Origin: Nitrososphaerota archaeon | GTDB taxonomy: Archaea > Thermoproteota > Nitrososphaeria > Nitrososphaerales > CADDZS01 | Length of the DNA: 40,334 nucleotides | Direction: 5' to 3' | Assembly (NCBI GenBank): GCA_021325255.1 | Contig: JAJPHP010000008.1 | Span: 1-40,334 of the forward strand | Part shown: in pieces, positions 1 through 7,996 of the stretch | Numbering within the stretch: the stretch's first letter is position 1 | How the letters are laid out: every line of letters begins with the position of its first letter | Translations under genes and position numbers: made by a program | The notes under the pieces: model-generated | Told to the model about the DNA's origin: nothing | Database searches by the model: none | What the model saw: only the letters and a program-made list of their open reading frames with translations

Positions 1-225
1 ATTGAGACATATCAGAAACTGGATCAACGTCTTTTGGCTGCACCATCAGCCAATGTACAAATCTTTCATCCGGGCGATAGAATATGTGGTTAAGTAAACG
101 GAGCACTATTGACCTCAGACAACGCTATATTCTTGATCTGACACTTTCTGGGCCAAACATCTAAACAACCACCGTGAGCTTGAAGATAACTTGTCCGAGT
201 TGATTTTTAACTATCCCTCGGCGAT

Positions 226-1083
226 ATGATACAATGGCAGGAGCGCGACCACCTGGACATGGGGATGGTATCACAAAGGCTGCCTGATTCGCCCAGGACA
301 TCGAATGAGTTCTCACGGCCGAACCTTTTGGGGTCTAGAAAGCTCCTTTGCCATGTAATCCCTACATTTAATGAGAAGGAAAATATCGCCGAGCTCATAG
401 AGAGGACTGAAAAAATCGTTCCGAATCTCCCCTTCGACCTTGTTTTAATATTCGTCGATGACAATAGCACAGACGGAACCTCCGACATCATAAAGTCCTA
501 CGCGAACAGGTTCCAGAACATACGACTGATCGAGAGGCCGCAGCCGTCAGGCCTCGGCTCCGCTTACATGGACGCATTTGCTTACTCTCTTTCCAATCTG
601 CACGCTGATTATCTGGGAGAGATGGATGCAGACCTACAGCACCCCCCTGAGACTCTCGTCGATATGTGCACCAAGGCCTGCACGGACGAGGTTGACGTAG
701 TACTTGCGTCAAGGTATGTCAAAGGAGGAGGTTCGGAAGGCTGGTCTCTAGGAAGGAGGCTCATCAGTCGGGGCGCAAATCTTCTTTCGAAAGTATTTTT
801 GAGAGTGCCAGTTGCGGATTCGACCACTGGCTTCAGAGTGCTCTCTCAAAGAGTCGTTAGAGCGCTCTTGGAACACGACCTTTCGGCGAAGGGATATGCC
901 TTCCAGGTCGAGAGCCTCTACGTCTACAAGAAGGTCACCGCAAAATTTGCTGAGGTTCCATACTCCTTCGGTACGAGAAAGGCCGGAAAGACAAAACTGG
1001 ACTGGAAGGAAGTCTTCAGGTTTGCATCGGTTACTATCAGGACAGGCCTCTTTGGTGTGAAGAAGAAAAAAAGACGACAATAA
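226..1083 (+). CDS. Dolichol-phosphate mannosyltransferase-like GT2 glycosyltransferase
   Basis: Predicted soluble GT2 enzyme that transfers a sugar, probably mannose, from a nucleotide sugar to polyprenyl phosphate at the inner membrane face, supplying donors for protein glycosylation. Visible motifs are VIPTFNE near residue 45, the nucleotide-binding VDDNSTDGT at 77-85 and the metal-binding DAD at 134-136 followed by LQHPPE; RYVKGGG and TTGFR follow further on. At 285 residues it matches the short DPM1-like form without C-terminal membrane helices and ends in a basic tail. The first 38 residues are not typical of the family, so the in-frame ATG at 259 is an alternative start. A TATA-like TTTTTAACT at 204-212 lies upstream. 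The exact lipid and sugar cannot be read from sequence. Confidence 0.85.
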   Translation: MIQWQERDHLDMGMVSQRLPDSPRTSNEFSRPNLLGSRKLLCHVIPTFNEKENIAELIERTEKIVPNLPFDLVLIFVDDNSTDGTSDIIKSYANRFQNIRLIERPQPSGLGSAYMDAFAYSLSNLHADYLGEMDADLQHPPETLVDMCTKACTDEVDVVLASRYVKGGGSEGWSLGRRLISRGANLLSKVFLRVPVADSTTGFRVLSQRVVRALLEHDLSAKGYAFQVESLYVYKKVTAKFAEVPYSFGTRKAGKTKLDWKEVFRFASVTIRTGLFGVKKKKRRQ

Positions 1084-1153
1084 TGAAGGATCGGATTGAT
1101 GAGGCAAGTGCGGCGAATATTGGCTCGGGGTTGCATACTGCTTCCTATCAAGC

Positions 1154-1187
1154 CGCTGATCGTAGAATGATCAATGACTAATCAGCG
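1154..1187. terminator. Inverted repeat between convergent genes
   Basis: CGCTGAT at 1154-1160 and ATCAGCG at 1181-1187 form a perfect 7-bp stem with a 20-nt loop. It sits between the glycosyltransferase and the convergent XdhC-like gene. A role in ending either transcript is inference; no strong T tract follows. Confidence 0.3.
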
Positions 1188-1250
1188 AAGAAATGAAGAA
1201 GGCGAACAAAAGTTAGTAGAAGGAACGGCGCGCTCCAACCATTCGCATAA

Positions 1251-2120
1251 TCAGCTACCGGCAGCTCGCTCGATGACTTGCTGCTCTGCCTTTTGAGGCC
1301 TGCTGAACACTCCCTTGTAGTCAGAGATGGAACGGCCGCTTCCGCCCTTGTTCGCCTTTATTATCTCGGCCATAATTGAAAGAGCGATTTCCTCATAACT
1401 CTGAGCGCCGATGTCCAGCCCGATCGGGACGCGTATCTTTTTCAGATCCTCTTCCCTTGCGCCCTCGCTTTCCATCATCTGCTTGAACAACGCGCTCGCT
1501 CTATGGTAGCTGCTCACAAGCCCGATGTACGGGACGTCCAGTCCGACCACGCTCTTGAGCGAGGGCTCATCATACTTGTGCTTAGTCACTATTACGATCG
1601 ACGAATTCTTGCCAAAGTTGATCTTTCTTACCGCCTCGTCGGGGAACTCTGGTATCACTCTGTCTGCGTCTGGATACATCTCCTGCGCCGCACCGGGATC
1701 AACGACAACGACGTTGTAGTTGAGCAACTTTGCCAACTTGACGAGGGGGCCCGCAATACTGCGCTCCCCGCCGCCTCCGAATACTATCAACTGATTCTTT
1801 GGAACAAAGGGCTCTATGTATATCTCCATCGAGCCGCCGCAGTTTGCCCCTATGCCTCCTTTTTCCTCTTCTTCAAGGAGAACGGACATTGTCCTCGATT
1901 TCCCATCCTTCATCGCGTCGAGAGCCTGCTCGACGACAACGCTCTCCGAGCATCCCCCGCCCAAGTTTCCGTGCAGGATAGAGCCATCCTGTGAAATCAG
2001 AATCTTAAAGCCGATCCTCCCCGTCGTGGATCCCTTGGTCTGGACAACCGTCGCCGTCGCAAAGTTCTCTCCCTTTGCAGAGAGCTCAGACATTCTTTGG
2101 ATAAATTCTACAGAGCTCAA
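1251..2120 (-). CDS. XdhC/CoxI-family molybdenum hydroxylase maturation protein
   Basis: XdhC proteins bind molybdenum cofactor and promote its sulfuration and insertion into xanthine-dehydrogenase or CO-dehydrogenase-type hydroxylases. Here the N-terminal XdhC/CoxI domain carries the ATVVQTKGSTTGRIG segment (residues 22-37) and the cysteine signature GGGCSES (54-60). A C-terminal Rossmann fold begins with LIVFGGGGERSIAG (111-124) and the VVVVDP strand end. Length (289 residues) is normal. The start is TTG at 2120; the ATG at 2093 is an alternative. A TATA-like CCTATACAA near 2136-2144 would fit a short or absent leader. No molybdenum hydroxylase subunit lies in the window, so the client enzyme must be encoded elsewhere. 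Confidence 0.85.
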   Translation of the reverse strand: MSSVEFIQRMSELSAKGENFATATVVQTKGSTTGRIGFKILISQDGSILHGNLGGGCSESVVVEQALDAMKDGKSRTMSVLLEEEEKGGIGANCGGSMEIYIEPFVPKNQLIVFGGGGERSIAGPLVKLAKLLNYNVVVVDPGAAQEMYPDADRVIPEFPDEAVRKINFGKNSSIVIVTKHKYDEPSLKSVVGLDVPYIGLVSSYHRASALFKQMMESEGAREEDLKKIRVPIGLDIGAQSYEEIALSIMAEIIKANKGGSGRSISDYKGVFSRPQKAEQQVIERAAGS

Positions 2121-2783
2121 AATTTTCCGCTTCTTCTTGTATAGGCAATGTTCCTAGGGTTTACTGGAATAATTAGCTTTGCCTGTCTCCAAAGAGATGG
2201 CGGCCACTTAACGATAGCAATGGTTTGTGAGGCTCCCAAAAGCATGTTTCTCGTGCTCAACAACCATGTATATTGGAGGAAAATTCTGCAATGAATTCCT
2301 TAAGTGGACGGTATCCTCCAAAGAGAGGGAGGACCTGAGGACGAGGGTAGTATCCGGATCCAAACCCGGATTGAGAGATGCTACTTTTTAGCCCCTTTCT
2401 TGCTGGGTCTGTCTGGAGGTGGAATTGCATTGCCGGTACGGTCCACCGGAGCGCTGACTTCCGAGCGCTTTACTCCCTCGACTGTCTCCTTCCTTTTCCT
2501 TTCGGCATACGGATCTTCTTCGGTCATGGTTTATTCACGCCAGCTGAATCAAGAAAAGAGGGTATCTTCAAATCTATTCGCCTCTGTATCTTCCTTGCCA
2601 CTCCGCATTCACTTCTTCAATTTCCACCAAATCGTGTTTATCGCAACTCATCACTTCATTCTTCTGTAAGTCGTTGTTCCCCTCAGATGGTAATCTTATC
2701 TTCTGATTATCTCTCAGGCTATCCTTCAGGAAATGAATTTCTTTCCGTATAATCAAAGCTGAGATATAGTAAAGAGGAAGGTG
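2121..2783. other. 663-bp intergenic stretch with possible small ORFs
   Basis: No gene is convincing here. A 41-codon plus-strand ORF (2266-2391, ATG to TAG) reads like protein, with a charged stretch and the C-terminus GLRDATF. A 60-codon minus-strand ORF from TTG 2756 to 2574 is hydrophilic and charged. Neither matches a family I recognise. A hairpin (GTAGTATC 2347-2354 with GATGCTAC 2377-2384, one wobble, followed by TTTTT) could be a terminator or small-RNA element. Alternatively the tract is the remains of a decayed gene. Confidence 0.35.
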
Positions 2784-3710
2784 CTATACCCCTGACTGGA
2801 CAATTCTCTTGATTGTCTCGTCCTTGTACTCCTGGTCGGCTTCGCGGGGGAAGTACGGATATATGCAAGGAAGAGTCACGCCGACTTCCCTGAATCGCGA
2901 CACTAGGTCACGCAGCTCCGGAGTACCAGGGTTTGAGAGCGAGATTTGTTTCAGCGACTCTGGAATTGCAGGCTGTCGCTTATTTCCTTTGATCGATTCA
3001 TGTGCGTGTTCAATTGCCTGAGCCACTCCGTCTCTTGCGAACATCTCGTGATACTGGCTTAACGAATTGTAGTTTGCAAACTCCTGTATCAATAGGCTAT
3101 CAGCAGTCGTTTGATCCGTAGAATAGAACACCTTGATGTAACAGGCAAAATCCACCTCGGAATGCCCTTTCTCGAGCAAGCGAGTGATTATCCGACCGGC
3201 ATAGTCCGCCGAGCAAAAATTCAGGAGAATTCCCCTCGAATGTCCGGCGACCCTCTCCGCTATTCGAGCTTTCAGAGTCGCGATGTAGGTTTCTGGCATC
3301 GTAGCCTGAGGATCGCCTGTTCTGCGACCAAACTCCGACCTTGTTTTCTCAAGTTTTGCAAGCATTGCATCGATTGTCCTTGCTGGGTCAGAGCCTGGAG
3401 CTCCGGTTCCAACTCCCAGCACAAACCTGTTTCCAGAGGTTGACTGCACTGTTTCAATCCGCCTGAGTAGGGTTGAATCATCGTGCTCAAGGAGACGAAT
3501 GACGCCGCTTCCAATCTTCAACTTCTCTGTGACACCAAGCGCAGCCGCGGCTTTCGCGATTGATTCGTAGCCGCCTGGAATGTCGGGAATGAAGATGTTT
3601 GAAAATTGTAGACTCCCGATGCTCTCCACCATTTTTGCAATCCTGACAATGCTTGCCGGGGGATGTACCTGCGGTCTCAGAACCAAAGCTGTCCTGGTGC
3701 TCTTAGCCAC
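2784..3710 (-). CDS. Luciferase-like (LLM class) flavin/F420-dependent oxidoreductase
   Basis: Member of the bacterial-luciferase-like TIM-barrel family; archaeal members usually use F420 or FMN. Supporting segments are the N-terminal strand TALVLRPQVHP, the FIPDIPGGYESIAKAAAALGVTEK region (DIPGG, then the KLKIGSGV strand), and RFVLGVGTGAPGS, which matches the family's cofactor-binding GxGxG/A segment. The C-terminal part (LRDLVSRFREVGVTLPCIYPY) is the usual last barrel strand. The start is GTG at 3710. Length 308 is typical. Substrate is unknown. Its neighbour on the same strand is an Lrp-type regulator 168 bp upstream, which may or may not control it. Confidence 0.75.
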   Translation of the reverse strand: MAKSTRTALVLRPQVHPPASIVRIAKMVESIGSLQFSNIFIPDIPGGYESIAKAAAALGVTEKLKIGSGVIRLLEHDDSTLLRRIETVQSTSGNRFVLGVGTGAPGSDPARTIDAMLAKLEKTRSEFGRRTGDPQATMPETYIATLKARIAERVAGHSRGILLNFCSADYAGRIITRLLEKGHSEVDFACYIKVFYSTDQTTADSLLIQEFANYNSLSQYHEMFARDGVAQAIEHAHESIKGNKRQPAIPESLKQISLSNPGTPELRDLVSRFREVGVTLPCIYPYFPREADQEYKDETIKRIVQSGV

Positions 3711-3878
3711 TTACTAGATTTCACCTGAAGTTGAGCAGGCTATCGCCGGTAGAAAAGCAGTACTCTGTCAGGTGAAGAAAGTGAAGCATCTAGAGAAGAG
3801 AGGAAGCGGATGCATCGTCAAAGTGCAAGGAAATCGACTCGATCCTTGACAACGAGAATATCTAATAGATAGCACTTC

Positions 3879-4328
3879 TTAGATGGCCTCTTTTACAGCC
3901 ACAAATGAGGTACAGGTCAGCGTTCTTTCTACACCCTTCACGTTTCTGATCCTATCTAGGACAAGCTCGCCAATCGCTTGTATAGACTCTCCTCTGGCTT
4001 TGACAATTATGTCCCAATCTCCAGATATGACGTGAACCTCATAGATGTCCGGAATCTCTGCGATCCTCATCGCCGCCTCTCTTTGCGAGATTCCTGACCC
4101 AGAGAGAAATGAAACTAGAATGAACGCAGTCACCGGTTTCCCGAGTTTGGAGTAATCCTGCTGTATTGTGAAGCGCTTGATAATTCCGTTGTTCACGAGA
4201 CGCTTCACTCTCTCTTGGACGGTCGTCCTTGGCATCTGGAGCTCTCCTGCTATCTCCGATAGGCTCCTGCTGGAATCTCGTCTCAATTCTTGAAGGATTA
4301 GTTCGTCTTTTTCGTCTTCTAATGGCAT
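3879..4328 (-). CDS. Lrp/AsnC-family transcriptional regulator
   Basis: DNA-binding regulator of amino-acid or nitrogen metabolism. The N-terminal winged helix (DELILQELRRDSSRSLSEIAGELQ, then RTTVQERVKRLVNNGIIKRF) is followed by a RAM ligand-binding/dimerisation domain (VTAFILVSF, DIYEVHVISGDWDIIVKARG). I chose the ATG at 4328, giving 149 residues, over an upstream TTG-type start at 4364. A TATA-like CTTAAATAAC on the minus strand at 4350-4359 is centred about 26 nt before this ATG, the spacing expected of a leaderless archaeal mRNA. The ligand is unknown. Candidate targets are the adjacent oxidoreductase or the liv operon about 3.6 kb away, by inference only. Confidence 0.9.
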   Translation of the reverse strand: MPLEDEKDELILQELRRDSSRSLSEIAGELQMPRTTVQERVKRLVNNGIIKRFTIQQDYSKLGKPVTAFILVSFLSGSGISQREAAMRIAEIPDIYEVHVISGDWDIIVKARGESIQAIGELVLDRIRNVKGVERTLTCTSFVAVKEAI

Positions 4329-4349
4329 GGCAGATAGACGGTAGGCGCT

Positions 4350-4359
4350 GTTATTTAAG
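4350..4359 (-). promoter_or_regulatory. TATA box of the Lrp-family gene
   Basis: CTTAAATAAC on the minus strand is centred 26 nt upstream of the ATG at 4328, consistent with TBP/TFB-dependent leaderless transcription. Confidence 0.6.
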
Positions 4360-4444
4360 AGCAATTAGTCGGCAAAAAGCCAATAATTCGATCAGATGGC
4401 TTATTACCGTGTTCATGGTAAGTCATTGCTGTTCGTGAGCTTTT

Positions 4445-4521
4445 AGGGGACTAGTCCAAGGGCAGGATGCCAGCCGGTCTCGCTGGAGATGGCGCTTGTT
4501 CGAGTCCGCCGTCCCCTACCA
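4445..4521 (+). pseudogene. Degenerate tRNA-Asp-like gene
   Basis: The sequence folds almost like a tRNA. The acceptor stem is AGGGGAC (4445-4451) with GTCCCCT (4511-4517), then discriminator A and an encoded CCA (4519-4521). A D-arm is formed by GTCC/GGAT, and a perfect anticodon stem by CCAGC/GCTGG. The anticodon loop CGGTCTC places GTC (Asp) at 34-36, but position 33 is G instead of the nearly invariant U and position 37 is T instead of a purine. The 5' T-stem reads GGCG-CTT-G, so a 3-nt bulge interrupts pairing with CCGCC. It is probably a decayed copy or an integration scar. A sequencing error or an unusual functional tRNA is less likely. Confidence 0.55.
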
Positions 4522-4615
4522 TAGCTATTGGTAAATTCCACGCTTAGTGCAGTCCCCCACTGGTTTGCGCCATCAGTTGCCAACATGGGAGTTCGTTTCT
4601 CATCCACCCTAATCA

Positions 4616-4837
4616 ATGATGCCAGCCAGGTATCTCAATCGACAGCGGAGCCTCAAAGTAGTCCTCAACGAGCTGGAGAACCGGAAGCAGGCCACAGACT
4701 GTGAATTAGCAAGGGCGACGGGCAACGCATGGGTAACCGTCAGACTGATTCTCTACATGCACAGGCCCGGCGGTTTCGTCAAGGTCGTCAAACACGATTA
4801 TCAAAAGTTCAAGGATGTGGGCTCGATGCTGATCTAG
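4616..4837 (+). CDS. Small winged-helix-like protein, hypothetical
   Basis: 73-codon ORF starting with tandem ATGs. Residues 11-60 (LKVVLNELENRKQATDCELARATGNAWVTVRLIL in part) have the spacing of a helix-turn-helix: a first helix, the DCELARATG turn and a putative recognition helix beginning WVTVR. This suggests a small DNA-binding regulator. I do not recognise a specific family. It ends 17 bp before the point where the following surface-protein reading frame appears to be cut, so it may be native sequence flanking an insertion. It could also be a fragment itself. Confidence 0.4.
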   Translation: MMPARYLNRQRSLKVVLNELENRKQATDCELARATGNAWVTVRLILYMHRPGGFVKVVKHDYQKFKDVGSMLI

Positions 4838-6992
4838 GCCAGCGTATCCAAGTGTCAACCTCGGCGTTCAAAACATCCAGCTCAACGACCTCAACTTTGG
4901 TTTAGGCAATTTCGACACCTTCATGAAGTACAACCCGTACTGGTCGTGGCTCCAGCTCTCCAACGGTAGCCTGATTCAAGGAGTCCACGGTTTCAACGAC
5001 ACGACGGAGAATCCCAACTCCACAATCTTCCTGAATACAAAGTTCGGAACCGCAACACCCACGGCGATGCTCTGGACCGGATTCCAGACCCCCGAATTCG
5101 CCGATGGTTTGATGATCAAGCCCCTCCAGCCCTCAAGCGTGGAGGAGATCGACTATGTGTACAACTTCTTCGGTCACTCGCTCAGGATGGTTATGAACGA
5201 GAACGGTAAGATAATTGCGCCAGGAGGGAGGAGCGACACCTTCTCGTTCCAGTTCACCCCTATGGCAAAGACTCTGTGGACAGAGCCTAAAGCCCTGCTC
5301 TACGCTTTCCAGAATGATGCACTGACAAAGAGTGGAGTCGACATATCCATGCCGGGGTCCTGGGGTATCGACTCTTACGCCCTAGCAAGCTGGGGTGATA
5401 AGACTGGAAACTCAACTGTCACGAAATTTGCAAAGGCACTTTGGAACTCCGAATACCAGGATGTCATCCAGAGGCTTCACCCGTCGGCAACGACCTACAA
5501 CCCGACATCGCAACCCGAGATTTACTACAGGTCGCTCTACTCCTTCGGGCTTGCAGGGCTAATCCTCTACCCAGAAAACTCGACAACACTCAACCTCGCC
5601 CAGCAGATCACCCTGTACGGCATAACTGACCAGCTTACGCCATACGGACTCCCCTTCGGTCTTGAGGAGGATGGGTGGGCTGTTGCAATGCTCTACCAGC
5701 TCTCCAACACTACACAGGTGCTCAACGGCGTGGGCCAGCCAGCAAACGTACTTGCGACTTACTCCAACGACATCTCGAGCATACTGCAGGGCTTCCAGTC
5801 AAACGACACCTACAACAAAGCCCAGACTTTATCCTCTTGGAACCTTACATCTTCATCGAACATCGACTACCTTCCGAGCATCTGGAACCTCAACTCAAGC
5901 GGGCTCCCAAATCCCGGAGTCTACTGCAACCACCCGAACATAGTCTTCAGGTGTGGAGAGTCTTCATTTGGGATACTCGCCGATGCTGGACTCTTTGGGT
6001 TGCCTAACTATTGGAACCAGCCATCGATGATGACCTCTTACTCCTTGATCCACCTCGCCACCGACAACCAGCCTACTGGCCTCGCCGTTGATGTGCGCTA
6101 CGCCGATAACTCGGGCAATTCTAACACCGAGACTGATCCCGTGTGTGTGCTGGGGCTTCTGGCGTGGGAGAATGCAATGGCGAAGGAATCCCTGGGCGGA
6201 GCCTACCTGTCCAGCCTGCAGGGTGCCGAGATCACTTCAATCACCCAGCTCCCCTCCTACAACACCTACTACTCTGCATTTGTGATCAGTCTGAACCTCC
6301 CGCCCGGCAAGACTGCAAACATGACTTTCAACGTGGGAACTAACGGCCCGCCGGACATCGTGACCGACAACTCAAGCCCAGTGGCTTATACCTACAACTC
6401 GACGACCGGTGATGTGATACTGAAGAACGTAGCGTCAACCATTGCAATCGGCTGGAAGCTCAGCGGCGGGCAGGGACAACAGCAGACCACTCAGACCACG
6501 ACTAGTACGAATACTACTATGGAGTTAGGAACAAACCTGAACTTTTCCAATCTTGTCATCTACCTGACGCCGGGAAACACGACACTGCTGACAGTTGTCG
6601 TCTACAACTCACAGTCGAACACGCAACTGCTCATAAACAGCATCGATGTGTCGCAGAACGGGGTGATTCAGGTAAACGTAGTATCGGCCAATCACTTTAC
6701 GGTGAACCCATTCTTGCAGGGTAGCCTGCAGATCAGGGACACGGTACCAGCCTCAACACCCCTTGGCAGTTACAGCAACACCGTGAGCGTAGGCTATCAA
6801 GAGGGGAATTTCTTCTTTTCCACTGCGAGTTTCACGATTACCACTGTCGTCGTCAATACCATTCCCTCAACGACCACGAGTTTGGCGCACAGCCCGCCTC
6901 CGTTCCGCATCGACCCCTATCTGATAGCGATACTCGTCGTAATAGTTCTGATAGCAGTCGGCGTGGTGGCTTGGATCAGAAGAAATAGTTAG
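4833..6992 (+). pseudogene. Large cell-surface protein with C-terminal anchor, 5'-truncated
   Basis: The first in-frame ATG is at 4923 (689 residues), but protein-like sequence continues upstream in the same frame (VNLGVQNIQLNDLNF and beyond) to a TGA at 4830-4832, with no ATG, GTG or TTG in between. The protein is rich in Asn, Thr and Ser and has N-glycosylation-type NxT/S sites. It has a Thr/Gln-rich linker (near residues 512-530), a beta-rich domain and a single C-terminal membrane helix (LIAILVVIVLIAVGVVAWI) followed by RRNS. That is a surface protein anchored at its C-terminus, yet it has no signal peptide. The middle part has repeated helical pairs with aromatic/Gly turns, which hints at an alpha-toroid enzyme domain, but I cannot assign a family. 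It is probably a non-secreted remnant. Confidence 0.6.
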
Positions 6993-7009
6993 AAAGAAAA
7001 AGAGGGAAA

Positions 7010-7032
7010 AGCACCAAATGTTCTTTGGTGCT
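7010..7032. terminator. Bidirectional terminator hairpin
   Basis: AGCACCAAA (7010-7018) and TTTGGTGCT (7024-7032) form a perfect 9-bp stem with a 5-nt loop. It lies in the short gap between two convergent genes, the usual place for a shared terminator. Confidence 0.5.
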
Positions 7033-7055
7033 AATCTGCTGAGTACACTCTGAGA

Positions 7056-7924
7056 CTATGGCGGTGGCATTGTGTAGGAGCAGGTGTAGGTCACGGAGAC
7101 CGGAATCCCGCTGTCCGTTTCAACCCAAGTGTATGCCGTGTATGTTCCACTGGGTGTCAGGTTGTTGCCCCATGAGAAAGTCACCGAGTTCTGCGGAGCG
7201 ACTGCGTTTCCATACCCTGCACCCATGATGTCCACTGTCTGCCCGAGGCTGTTTTGTATCGTGGACAGGAAAAGTGGCTTGATTGCGCTACACCCGAGGT
7301 ACTTAGCCGTCACCTGAATGCCTCCGATCCCTCCCCCCATGTTGACCTCGGTCGGGCCACGGGTGATGTTGATCGTCTGATCTTGCAGTGGCGGGATGCA
7401 GTAGACTAGTCTTGCGTTGACGACCTTGTTAGGCGTTGGGATTCCGTAGATCGATGCGCTGACGAGCCACCAGCCCTGTGGGGATCCGTATGAGCCAGGC
7501 GGTGCGGTTTGGGTGTTCATCGAGATACCAATAGAGTAGGTCGCAGCGGACTCTAGCAACCCCATCGGAAACGTGAACTGCTGTATGCTGTCCACTGAGC
7601 TCCCAGTGAAGGTGTGCGAGGCCCACGCCGAGTTGTTGAAGTAGACTGTGAGCGTCCTGTTCGCTACATCACCCTCGTCGATTGCTACGACAGTCATGTT
7701 CATGAACTGACTCGGGTAGATCCCGTTGAAAGTCCCTCGTACAGGGGCCACCCATGAAACGCCGAATCGCAAATCGCGACCTACTTTGAAACTGCTGGGT
7801 ATCATTCCCCTGTGGTCAAGAAGGTCCCGAGTTACTATTATGCTGTCATTGCGACAGGACGTGCACCCTTCAAGTAGCACTTTTTCCAGCTTGACATATC
7901 CCGAAACTGTACGGGATGCACCTT
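7056..7924 (-). pseudogene. Extracellular beta-rich protein, probably 5'-truncated
   Basis: The ORF can start only at GTG 7880 (274 residues); the frame stays open to a TAA at 7923-7925. Composition is that of a secreted archaeal surface protein: many Ser, Thr, Asn and Gly, alternating beta-strand patterns (RTLTVYFNNSAW, TYSIGISMNTQ), a late GTYTAYTWVETDSG segment like an immunoglobulin-type strand, and scattered cysteines. It has neither a signal peptide nor a membrane helix. Together with the beheaded convergent gene on its other side, this suggests that both are 3' parts carried on one DNA fragment. No family recognised. If it were functional as is, it would be cytoplasmic, which is odd for such a composition. 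Confidence 0.45.
7898..7917. promoter_or_regulatory. Inverted repeat upstream of the liv operon
   Basis: ATCCCG (7898-7903) and CGGGAT (7912-7917) are separated by 8 nt. TATA-like CCTTAAGTC follows at 7921-7929, about 70 nt before the binding-protein start. The repeat could be an operator for a dimeric regulator; no regulator is identified. Confidence 0.25.
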
Positions 7925-7996
7925 AAGTCCATGCCCTGGTCGCAACCTCTCATGCGACCTCACAGTAGCACCAGATACCGTTGCGCGTTAAGTCGG

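Noticed and set aside
1..97. Possible 3' end of a plus-strand gene at the left edge
   Set aside because: Two frames are open from base 1 (to stops near 93 and 97) and neither gives a recognisable C-terminus.
1096..1158. C/D-box small RNA candidate (TGATGA near 1097, CTGA near 1156)
   Set aside because: No D'/C' boxes and no terminal stem; the second box lies inside the inverted repeat at 1154-1187.
2304..2669. 121-codon plus-strand ORF in the gap after the XdhC-like gene
   Set aside because: Low-complexity hydrophobic/Ser-rich translation without family features; overlaps other open frames and the hairpin.
4467..4628. 10-nt repeat GATGCCAGCC in the tRNA-like gene and at the small HTH ORF start, as an att-site pair
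   Set aside because: Too short, no integrase nearby, and the copies do not flank the suspected inserted segment.
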